A stretch of DNA of 15,028 nt, from contig JBFWIW010000066.1 in the NCBI GenBank assembly GCA_050253535.1, forward strand, positions 1-15,028, read 5' to 3'. The notes beneath the pieces are model-generated. The model saw only the letters and a program-made list of their open reading frames with translations, was not told where the DNA came from and searched no databases. The position numbers and the translations under genes were made by a program. Below, one piece after another: positions 1-6,016 of this stretch. Position 1 is the stretch's first letter, and every line of letters starts with the position of its first letter. Source of the stretch: JBFWIW01 sp050253535 (GTDB lineage: Bacteria; Bacillota; Clostridia; Oscillospirales; Oscillospiraceae).

Positions 1-1
1 G

Positions 2-505
2 GGGTATATCACTTTACTGTTCTTTTTGGGTGATAACATTAAAAATAAAAATGAAATAAAAAAACACAGTAAAAAGGCCATCTGGTACCTCGCCATAATG
101 ACGATGCTGATGATGATCACCGTTGTAGGATCATTGGGCTATAAAAACGCGGAGAGAATGCCGCTCCCCTTCTTCAACGCTACAAAACTGATAAACTTTA
201 TGCAGTCGTTCGACAGGTTCGAGGCCGTACTCCTGTCGGCATGGGTAATATCAGATTTCATTGTTATCACAGTATTTGCCAAGATTATAGCAAATATAGG
301 GAAAAAGCTTTTCAATGTGTCGGTTATTAAATACTTTGGCTCTCCGATAATTCTGCTCGGTTATGCGGGAAGCCTGTATTTAGCTACAAACAGATATGAA
401 TTAGAGATATTTTCTGAAAACGTTGCGATTTTAGTCAACATTGCTTTTTGCTATCTCATTCCTATTATCGTTTTGATAATAGGAAAACTCCGAAAGAAAA
501 TATGA
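2..505 (+). CDS. GerAB-family spore germination permease (3' part)
   Basis: The reading frame is open to the window edge, so this is the C-terminal 167 residues of a longer gene. The TTG at 26 is only an internal codon. The visible part has about four hydrophobic segments separated by a short basic loop rich in Lys and Asn. It includes a stretch reading PFFNATKLINFMQSFDRFEA followed by an AWVISDF segment, which resembles the second half of GerAB/YndE endospore germination permeases (APC-type transporters, about 360 residues in full). These proteins sit in the inner spore membrane and help sense germinants together with GerAA and GerAC partners. No GerAC-like lipoprotein gene follows: the next gene is on the other strand, 7 bases away. 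Any receptor partners must lie upstream, outside the window. Family assignment rests on pattern recognition of the tail only, so it is good but not certain. Confidence 0.7.
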   Translation, partial: GYITLLFFLGDNIKNKNEIKKHSKKAIWYLAIMTMLMMITVVGSLGYKNAERMPLPFFNATKLINFMQSFDRFEAVLLSAWVISDFIVITVFAKIIANIGKKLFNVSVIKYFGSPIILLGYAGSLYLATNRYELEIFSENVAILVNIAFCYLIPIIVLIIGKLRKKI

Positions 506-517
506 TACCATATCATA
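501..517. terminator. AT-rich dyad spanning two convergent stop codons
   Basis: TATGATA and TATCATA form a perfect 7-bp inverted repeat around a 3-base CCA loop. The TGA of the germination gene (503-505) and the TGA of the minus-strand [2Fe-2S] gene (513-515) occupy mirror positions in the two arms. No T-run follows on either strand. It might be a weak shared bidirectional terminator or simply a by-product of the tight convergent ends. Confidence 0.3.
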
Positions 518-983
518 ACGTACCTGATAAAACAGCCCTTATCGCATTTCCGATCTCCTCATAACTCGTACAGCGGCAGATGTTGCTCTGCAGCCATTCG
601 TCGATAACGATGTCGGACGGCTGCGGATGGATGTTCGCCAAAGCATGGCAGACCATCAAAAAACCGGACGTGCAGTAGCCGCACTGAAAGGCATATTTCT
701 CAATGAACGCCCTTTGTATGGGGGCATTTTTCAGCCCTTCCACCGTGGTGATTCGCTTCCCTATCGCCTCTGCCGTGAGCATAAGACAAGATTTTACAGG
801 CCATCCGTCGATCAGCACGGTACATGCGCCGCAATCTCCGTTTTCACAGCCCGGTTTTGCGCCCGTGAGTCCGAGCTGATCCCTCAGCGTATCAAGCAGG
901 ATATCGGAGGGGCGTATAAAGACTTCATGTTCCTCGTTGTTAACGGACAGCGTTATATTTTTCCGCTCGTTTAAAACAAACAT
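513..983 (-). CDS. [2Fe-2S] subunit of a molybdenum hydroxylase (xanthine dehydrogenase family)
   Basis: This 156-residue protein is the electron-transfer subunit that passes electrons from the molybdenum centre to FAD in the cytoplasmic hydroxylase complex. The plant-ferredoxin-type cluster is shown by C46, C51, C54 (GCENGDCGACT) and C66. The second, helical [2Fe-2S] domain is shown by C101, C104 (QCGYC) and C136, C138 (CRC). All eight ligands are present and the length is normal for a separate small subunit (XdhC/CoxS/NdhS type). The ATG at 983 lies only 2 bases after the stop of the FAD subunit gene, with an AAGGA-like site about 11 bases ahead, which suggests translational coupling. It is the last gene of the operon and ends 7 bases from the convergent germination gene. 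The substrate cannot be told from this subunit. Confidence 0.93.
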   Translation of the reverse strand: MFVLNERKNITLSVNNEEHEVFIRPSDILLDTLRDQLGLTGAKPGCENGDCGACTVLIDGWPVKSCLMLTAEAIGKRITTVEGLKNAPIQRAFIEKYAFQCGYCTSGFLMVCHALANIHPQPSDIVIDEWLQSNICRCTSYEEIGNAIRAVLSGTL

Positions 984-985
984 GT

Positions 986-1819
986 CTACCTGTCCTTCAT
1001 TGTTTCAAGTATGTTTTCAAGAGTATTCATCAGAACAAATTTTCTGTATTCGGACGAGCCGGATAGGTCGTTCAAATATATCCCGTTCAAAGACTCGCCG
1101 ATTTTTAAAGCCCGTTCCCTGAAGCTCAGACTGCCGTCGTTCAGAATGTTTTCAAGGCCGCAGTCCCTGAACGGGAAGGATGCAAGTCCGCTGAAGGCTA
1201 TCCGGATGAATCCGTCTTTTTTTAATGCTGCGGCCGTAATAAGCGGGTAGTCGATCTTCTCGTTTTTTGTTTTTTTGACGTGAATAAACGGTGCCGTGGT
1301 GTATTCCATGGCCACCGCGGCTCTTACTAGCAGATCTCCGCTTTGCAGTAAAAGCCTTTCCCGAAAGGTCTGGGACATATTGTATTCCCTGATCCCGTCC
1401 CTGTTTGCAACTGTCAGTTTGGCGTCCGACAAAAGCAGCGGCAGTACCGTCTCACGGTAAATTATCGATGAGGCGAGGTTTCCTCCCAGAGTGATTTTAC
1501 ACTGCATGGTGTGGTCCGCGATCCTTCCGCCGGTCTTCTCCATAAGCGGGAACAGTCTTGATTCTGATATATCGGACAATGTAAGCGCGCTGCCCAAAAT
1601 CAATTTACCGTTTTCGGCACCCATCGCTCTGCACTCCGGGACATTTTTGATATCGACAACCGCGTCGAAAGAGGCGTTCCCCACTCTGGCCATACTGATA
1701 AGTTCACTGCCGCCGCCATAGTAAACCGGCGATTTACCGTCATTCTTTAGTGTATAAAAAACATCGACCGCTTCTTTTATAGAATCCGGCCTGTAGTATT
1801 CAAAATCAAAAGGTATCAT
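986..1819 (-). CDS. FAD-binding subunit of a molybdenum hydroxylase
   Basis: The predicted 277-residue protein is the medium subunit (XdhB/CoxM/NdhF type) that carries FAD and hands electrons to NAD or another acceptor. It begins with the typical FDFEYYRPDSIKEA opening. It has a YYGGGSEL segment near residue 40, in the position of the family's AGGTDL pyrophosphate-binding motif, and TLGGNLASS near residue 110, equivalent to TIGGNLA. The C-terminal part fits the small CO dehydrogenase flavoprotein C-terminal domain. I place the start at ATG 1819 because a GAGG site lies 6 bases upstream. An in-frame TTG at 1846 would add nine residues with no obvious ribosome binding site. The gene lies 57 bases downstream of the large subunit and 2 bases upstream of the small one. 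Confidence 0.9.
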   Translation of the reverse strand: MIPFDFEYYRPDSIKEAVDVFYTLKNDGKSPVYYGGGSELISMARVGNASFDAVVDIKNVPECRAMGAENGKLILGSALTLSDISESRLFPLMEKTGGRIADHTMQCKITLGGNLASSIIYRETVLPLLLSDAKLTVANRDGIREYNMSQTFRERLLLQSGDLLVRAAVAMEYTTAPFIHVKKTKNEKIDYPLITAAALKKDGFIRIAFSGLASFPFRDCGLENILNDGSLSFRERALKIGESLNGIYLNDLSGSSEYRKFVLMNTLENILETMKDR

Positions 1820-1876
1820 AGTAACCTCACATGCGCCTTGCCGCAAAAATCGTGTTGAAAGTCTTCGACTTACCTC

Positions 1877-4204
1877 TTAACCTCCGGTCTTTATCCTCCA
1901 GATTGTTTCCGGCAGGAGCGGCAGTTCATCCAACTCCGCCCGGGAAGCGGCTGAAAGGGCATTCCCCAGCGCCGCCGGGATCCCAATGATCCCGTGCTCC
2001 GCAATTCCCCTCGCTCCGTACGGAGCATCAACCTCGGGGGTCTCAACGAACCCCACAAGATACCCTGGGGTCTCTCCGAAGTGCATCACCTTATACGTTC
2101 TGAGGCTGGTATCCAGCACATTCCCTCCGGAACCGTACTGAAAGTACTCGCGGCTTCCAAGCCCGAGGCCCATGCACATCCCGCCTTTTACGAGAGCCTC
2201 GGCCATTGCCGGATTTATAACTTTGCCCGCGTCAATCACCGTGGCGGCTCTCAGGAGGCGATAGGTATATTCCTTTGTGTCGAATTCAACTTCAACAGCC
2301 TGCGCCCCGACAGTCCAGTACGGTCCCGCCTTCCCTTTGCCGGTCTCTCTGTCAAGATAGTTCAGGTCCCCCATTATGAAGCTCCCGCGGCCGAGTATCT
2401 GCCCTTCCACCGAATTCCCGCTCTGATACTGATGACCGTGCACAAGCGCCTTAAAAGGCAGAAAAATGGATGGGTCGCTTTTCAAAAACACCTTCTCATC
2501 CTCAATTTCCAAATCCTCAGGCGGATATTTGAGCACAACGGCCGCAAGACTTTTCAGCTGTTTTATCACATCTTCGGCGGCCCGCAGGACGGCGCGGCCC
2601 GCCATGTAGGTAGTCATGCTCGCGACCGTCTTCCAATGTTTCGGGCTGTATTTTGTGTTCACGTCCATATTGACATGGATATGGTCAATGTCCATGTTCA
2701 GCTTCTCGGACAATATCTGAGCTAATGTCGTCTTCATGCCCGGGCCATATTCGACGCACCCGCAGTTTAGGTTTATACTCCCGTCGGTATTAAAGGATAT
2801 AAATGTTCCCGAAACGGCGTCGGTCGGTGAATCGGAGGTCTTCCAGAAGCAGGCAATTCCCTTTGCGCGGATTTTATTGCCTCCCATATCGATTCTTGTC
2901 CCCTCATCCCAGTTTATCAGGGCTTTCAGTTGGTCAATGCACGAAGGGAGATTTCCGAGGTTGCTCGCCGTCACTTTCACCTGGGTCGGCGTCAATTGGT
3001 TCGGCATAAGAGAATTGATTATTCTGATTTCAGCGGGGTCCATCCGCAGCGCATGGGCCAGCTTGTCCAGCATCCGCTCAACGCAAAAGGCATGCGAGGC
3101 ATGGCCGAAGCCGCGGTACGACGTCGCATAGGGGTTGTTGGTATACACGCAAAGGCAGTCGCAACTGACGTTTTCAATATTATACGGGCCGGTGCAGTCT
3201 ACGGCGATCGCCTTTGCAAGCCTCGGCCCTATGTCCGAATATGCCCCCGTATCGACAAGGAAGGTCATCTCTGCGGCCTTAAGCTTGCCGTCTTTCGCCG
3301 CGCCGAGCTTTACAGTTGCCTCAAGCCCCATCCTGCAGGGGGAGGATACGATATCGTCTTCTCTGGAATTGACGATCCGGACCGCCCTGCCGCCGACGGC
3401 TTTTGACGCCATGTAAGCCAGAAGCTCAAGCTGAACGGGAGCCTTCCCCCCAAAGCCTCCGCCTACGAGCGGCACTTCCACAATGACCTTACCCTCCTCA
3501 ATACCGAAAACCCTGCTCACAAGTTTTTTTATTCCGTGCGGAGCCTGGGAGGACGACCGGATAAAAACGGTCCCGTCGGCTGAGATTTTAGCCTGCGCGG
3601 TCCTCGTCTCCATGGCAATATGATCGGACTTTGGAAGGCTGAAGCTCGCCTTCATAACGATATCGCTTTCAGCAAAACCCTTTGCGATGTCTCCTTTTCT
3701 GATCTGCTTCCTGTCACAGATGTTCGTGCCGGGCTCGGGGTATACGTCCTCCACGACCGCCTTGTAATTTCCGTTATTTTCATGCAGAATAACCACCCCC
3801 GGCTCTATCGCCGTTTGAGGCGAACTTAATACCGGCAGCGGCTTATATTTTATCTTTATCAGCGACGCGGCCATAGCCGCCGCAAATTCGCTGTCGGCTA
3901 CCACCAGCGAGACGGGCTCCCCGTAATATCTCACCCTGCCCCTGGCGAGAGGCGGCATATCCTCCAAAAGAGGCCCGCAAAGGACGGGGAAGCTGTCCCC
4001 GGTCAAAACCGCTCTCACACCGGGCAGGGCCGAAGCTTCAGAAGTGTCGATTTCCTGTATCTCAGCGTGGGCGCAGGTCGCCGCCACCATTTTTGCGGTG
4101 AGCGTGCCAACCGAAATATAATCATTTGTGTATTTGGCGTCTCCCGTGACTTTATCGCAGGCTTCTTTTCGTATAACTGATATCCCGATACCGGTTTTAG
4201 GCAT
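1877..4204 (-). CDS. Molybdopterin-binding large subunit of a xanthine dehydrogenase-family hydroxylase
   Basis: At 775 residues this matches separate large subunits of the family (XdhA/CoxL type), which hold the molybdopterin cofactor and hydroxylate aromatic heterocycles or aldehydes with oxygen from water. The N-terminal ald_Xan_dh domain starts with the KVTGDAKYTNDY signature near residue 18. The cofactor loop VGGGFGGK is at 247-254. SREDD at 280-284 and YRGFG at 363-367 match positions that carry a substrate-contact Glu and Arg in xanthine dehydrogenases. The catalytic Glu of the GARGIAEHG segment is E736. The usual GFGxPQ is GFGHAS here, so the exact substrate (xanthine, another purine, nicotinate-like or an aldehyde) is open. 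It is the first gene of a three-gene operon. Mo-cofactor insertion genes and selenium-dependent hydroxylase accessories are not in the window. Confidence 0.9.
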   Translation of the reverse strand: MPKTGIGISVIRKEACDKVTGDAKYTNDYISVGTLTAKMVAATCAHAEIQEIDTSEASALPGVRAVLTGDSFPVLCGPLLEDMPPLARGRVRYYGEPVSLVVADSEFAAAMAASLIKIKYKPLPVLSSPQTAIEPGVVILHENNGNYKAVVEDVYPEPGTNICDRKQIRKGDIAKGFAESDIVMKASFSLPKSDHIAMETRTAQAKISADGTVFIRSSSQAPHGIKKLVSRVFGIEEGKVIVEVPLVGGGFGGKAPVQLELLAYMASKAVGGRAVRIVNSREDDIVSSPCRMGLEATVKLGAAKDGKLKAAEMTFLVDTGAYSDIGPRLAKAIAVDCTGPYNIENVSCDCLCVYTNNPYATSYRGFGHASHAFCVERMLDKLAHALRMDPAEIRIINSLMPNQLTPTQVKVTASNLGNLPSCIDQLKALINWDEGTRIDMGGNKIRAKGIACFWKTSDSPTDAVSGTFISFNTDGSINLNCGCVEYGPGMKTTLAQILSEKLNMDIDHIHVNMDVNTKYSPKHWKTVASMTTYMAGRAVLRAAEDVIKQLKSLAAVVLKYPPEDLEIEDEKVFLKSDPSIFLPFKALVHGHQYQSGNSVEGQILGRGSFIMGDLNYLDRETGKGKAGPYWTVGAQAVEVEFDTKEYTYRLLRAATVIDAGKVINPAMAEALVKGGMCMGLGLGSREYFQYGSGGNVLDTSLRTYKVMHFGETPGYLVGFVETPEVDAPYGARGIAEHGIIGIPAALGNALSAASRAELDELPLLPETIWRIKTGG

Positions 4205-4248
4205 AGCACCGCCCCCAATAAATTTTATAATTTACATTTCGGCAGGTT

Positions 4249-4278
4249 TATATACCGGAAATACCGGCATCGATACAA
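4249..4278 (-). promoter_or_regulatory. Candidate promoter of the molybdenum hydroxylase operon with embedded repeat
   Basis: On the minus strand TTGTAT (plus positions 4273-4278) and TATATA (4249-4254) are 18 bases apart, about 45 bases before the large-subunit start. On the plus strand ATACCGG occurs twice, at 4252-4258 and 4261-4267, with a 9-base period. These repeats lie between the two hexamers and overlap the -10, a position typical of an operator. The -35 is weak, so this is tentative. Confidence 0.3.
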
Positions 4279-4417
4279 AATCAATATCATAAAATATCCT
4301 CACTGCAATGGCCGCAGGGTAAAACATTTTTCGAAATATAATTAAATTTTGTTTTCCAAATTGTTTATTTGATAAAAAACCGATGTAAGGCTAAAAATAT
4401 GTTTGAGGTAGCCTCAT

Positions 4418-4945
4418 ATGTATTTTGTTATTCTTTTGGTAATTCTAATAGCGGCAATTATTTTTTTGACATTTGCGTACCCTGTTAAAGTGTCTTTCTT
4501 GCTTGACAGCGATGCCATGGACATGCATCTGCTGATGAAATGGCTGTCTATCCTGAAAATTGAAGTGAACATAATCGGCATCAGGGCGCATATCTCCGTT
4601 TTCATATTCAATATGAAAATAGTCTCCAAATTTCTCGCGAATAAAAGGGGCTCTGGCAAAATTGTTCTGAAGGCATTGAGTTTTCAGGATACCTGTATCA
4701 GAACTCTTTATGGACTGAACAGCCCCCATCTCACGGGGATATTCTACGGAGCCGTCAGTTTTATCAGTTCGCTTATTAACGTCAGAGAATTGGAGCAGCA
4801 CCCCGAGTTTATCCCTTCAAAAGAATATCTGAGAATAGAAGCAAGCTCTGATTTAAATGCGGGAAAGACCATGGTAAATTTAATCAAACTCAAATTTAAA
4901 AAATCAAAGGAAAGAAAAAATTATGAACTCGTCAAATTTAACTGA
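4418..4945 (+). CDS. DUF2953 domain protein (YtfI-like)
   Basis: The 175-residue protein starts with a single hydrophobic helix (residues 2-20) followed by YPVKVSFLLDSDAMDM. This arrangement matches DUF2953 proteins such as B. subtilis YtfI: an N-terminal membrane anchor, then a beta-rich soluble domain. Their biochemical role is not known, but the gene is commonly linked to gerW/ytfJ in spore formers, as it is here. The ATG at 4418 has a GAGG site 9 bases upstream. The 3' end overlaps the gerW start by 23 bases in another reading frame, which argues for a single operon and coupled translation. The C-terminus is strongly basic (KLKFKKSKERK). No convincing vegetative or forespore promoter could be picked out upstream. 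Confidence 0.72.
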   Translation: MYFVILLVILIAAIIFLTFAYPVKVSFLLDSDAMDMHLLMKWLSILKIEVNIIGIRAHISVFIFNMKIVSKFLANKRGSGKIVLKALSFQDTCIRTLYGLNSPHLTGIFYGAVSFISSLINVRELEQHPEFIPSKEYLRIEASSDLNAGKTMVNLIKLKFKKSKERKNYELVKFN

Positions 4946-5351
4946 AAATGTCAATTCTTTGTTTCATAGTCTTGAAAATTTCACTCAAAACGAGGGAATT
5001 ATCGGCAAGCCCGTCACGCAGGGTGATAAGACGTTTCTGCCCGTTGTTTCTATCACCGTAGGCTATGGCGGAGGAAACACCGCTATGGGAAACGGAAAAC
5101 AGGGCAGCACTGCGAGCATGGGTACCGCAATGGGCTCATCCGGCTCCGATGCAGGCGCACTCGGCCTCGGAGCAAAGCTCAGCACCGACGCCATTATTGT
5201 AATCGACCAGGGCAATGTCTCGATGCTGCCGATGAGCTCTAACGTAAGCACGTTGATGGACAAGATTCCGCAGATAATAAGCGGGATTAATCAGAATAAA
5301 CAGTCCGGCCAGGCACAGGGCCAGAATCAGAACCAAAATGCCGGTCAGTAA
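4923..5351 (+). CDS. ytfJ: GerW/YtfJ family sporulation protein
   Basis: The 142-residue protein shows the layout of the GerW (YtfJ) family. It has an N-terminal helix (NVNSLFHSLENF), then GKPVTQGDKTFLPVVSITVGYG at residues 29-49, a Gly/Ser/Met-rich flexible stretch (50-85), and a closing hydrophobic strand segment KLSTDAIIVIDQGNVSMLP (85-103). The family is made in the developing spore and is needed for normal germination in Bacillus. Its molecular role is unclear. The C-terminal 20 or so residues are almost only Gln, Asn, Gly, Ala and Ser, a low-complexity tail of likely disorder. The ATG lies inside the end of the DUF2953 gene, preceded by an A/G-rich stretch that can serve as the ribosome binding site. 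Confidence 0.88.
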   Translation: MNSSNLTENVNSLFHSLENFTQNEGIIGKPVTQGDKTFLPVVSITVGYGGGNTAMGNGKQGSTASMGTAMGSSGSDAGALGLGAKLSTDAIIVIDQGNVSMLPMSSNVSTLMDKIPQIISGINQNKQSGQAQGQNQNQNAGQ

Positions 5352-5396
5352 TATTGGAAACAACTGATTTAACAATTTGTGAAAGGAGGTACGTAT

Positions 5397-5609
5397 ATGG
5401 ATCGGACTTCATTGATTTTAACAATAATAGGCGCGCTCAACTGGGGCTGCATAGGTCTTTTCAGATTTGATTTCGTTGCGGCCATTTTCGGCGGTCAAAC
5501 CGCTGCAGCGAGCAGAGTTGTCTATACACTGATCTGCCTTGCGGGAATATGGTGCATTTCGCTGCTGTTCCGCGAGCGGGGCAATGTCAGGGCAAAGAAC
5601 CACGGCTAA
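5397..5609 (+). CDS. DUF378 small membrane protein
   Basis: This 70-residue protein has two predicted transmembrane helices, about residues 6-22 and 42-59. The first contains the GALNWGCIGLF signature typical of DUF378 (YuzA-like) proteins. The function is unknown in the family. I choose ATG 5397 rather than the in-frame GTG at 5379 because a near-perfect AAAGGAGG site (5382-5389) ends 7 bases before it and would fall inside the coding region if the GTG were used. It follows gerW by 45 bases with no terminator between them, so it may share that transcript. A hairpin begins 3 bases after its stop codon. Confidence 0.82.
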   Translation: MDRTSLILTIIGALNWGCIGLFRFDFVAAIFGGQTAAASRVVYTLICLAGIWCISLLFRERGNVRAKNHG

Positions 5610-5612
5610 TAA

Positions 5613-5638
5613 ATCGCAAATTTCCTTCATTTTGCGAT
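5613..5638 (+). terminator. Hairpin after the DUF378 gene
   Basis: ATCGCAAA (5613-5620) and TTTGCGAT (5631-5638) form a perfect 8-bp stem with a 10-base loop. It starts 3 bases after the stop codon, the right place for ending or protecting the ytfI-ytfJ-DUF378 transcript. No T-run follows, so intrinsic termination would be inefficient. Confidence 0.4.
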
Positions 5639-5739
5639 AAGCCGGAAGATAATACGTGTCCCGATCAGGGGAAGCGGACAGTGTAAAAAAGCCCAGTGGA
5701 TAATCGGACGCAAAAATAAAAATGCAGCCGGATTATTAT

Positions 5740-5792
5740 AAAAAAAATATAGAGAAAGCGCGTTTCCGGGGCACGGGAACGCGCTTTCTCTA
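5740..5792 (-). terminator. Strong intrinsic terminator facing the minus strand
   Basis: Positions 5750-5767 pair with 5775-5792 to give an 18-bp stem (17 Watson-Crick pairs and one G-T) with a 7-base loop GGGGCAC. An A8 run at 5740-5747 becomes a T8 run right after the stem on the minus strand. The plus strand has only TATTCTGC after the stem, so the minus direction is clearly favoured. No minus-strand gene was recognised upstream of it. Confidence 0.75.
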
Positions 5793-5923
5793 TTCTGCAT
5801 ATGAAATCGCATTAAAAACACCAGGCCTTCCTGAAGCAAATAGTACAACTAAAAATTGACAAGGAAAATCGGGCATAGGTCTGCACCGTATGGCACGAGA
5901 TCCTTTATGCTCCGGTAAAACGC

Positions 5924-5940
5924 TTCAAAATGGCACACAA
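5924..5940. promoter_or_regulatory. Shared upstream motif, copy 1
   Basis: TTCAAAATGG followed by CACACAA lies about 30 bases before the candidate regulator promoter. The same ten bases, followed two bases later by CACA, recur at 7853-7870 in front of the operon. A second ATGGCAC is present at 5890-5896, 40 bases upstream. This is a candidate operator of the adjacent PrpR_N regulator. Confidence 0.35.
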
Positions 5941-5954
5941 TATTAATAATGATA

Positions 5955-5983
5955 TGGACGCCGGCCTTATAACGCGGTATTAT
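5955..5983 (+). promoter_or_regulatory. Candidate sigma-A promoter of the regulator gene
   Basis: TGGACG (5955-5960) and TATTAT (5978-5983) are separated by 17 bases. They match 4 of 6 and 5 of 6 positions of the consensus. Transcription would start near 5990, giving a leader of about 27 bases that includes the AGGGGG ribosome binding site at 6003-6008. Confidence 0.5.
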
Positions 5984-6016
5984 GTACATAAATAGAACTC
6001 ACAGGGGGCGGCACGA

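Larger units (their letters stand above)
5610..6016. other. 407-base gap with three hairpins and the regulator's promoter region
   Basis: No convincing gene is present. Going left to right it contains a hairpin just after the DUF378 gene, an imperfect hairpin (TAATCGG at 5701-5707 against CCGGATTA at 5728-5735), a strong minus-facing terminator at 5740-5792, a lone TTGACA at 5856-5861 without a matching -10, two copies of ATGGCAC (5890-5896 and 5930-5936), and a sigma-A-like promoter at 5955-5983. The weak minus-strand frame across 5627-5848 runs through the terminator stem, starts with TTG and has no ribosome binding site. Confidence 0.7.

Noticed and set aside
1994..2725. 243-codon open frame on the plus strand
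   Set aside because: It lies entirely opposite the molybdopterin subunit, whose motifs run through this region. It has no recognisable domain.
4300..4417. Forespore sigma-F or sigma-G promoter before the DUF2953 gene
   Set aside because: A GTTTA at 4363 resembles a sigma-F -35, but the best -10 candidate (from 4389) is about 21 bases away and mismatched. Nothing better was found.
5627..5848. 73-codon minus-strand frame in the hairpin-rich gap
   Set aside because: It begins with TTG, lacks a ribosome binding site and reads straight through the 18-bp terminator stem.
5856..5861. Perfect TTGACA as a -35 box
   Set aside because: No acceptable -10 sequence lies 16-18 bases downstream on the plus strand.
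5890..5940. TGGCAC elements as possible sigma-54 -24 boxes
   Set aside because: Neither copy has a GC at the required 10-base distance after GG, and the nearby regulator lacks the sigma-54 contact loop. They are better viewed as possible operator repeats.
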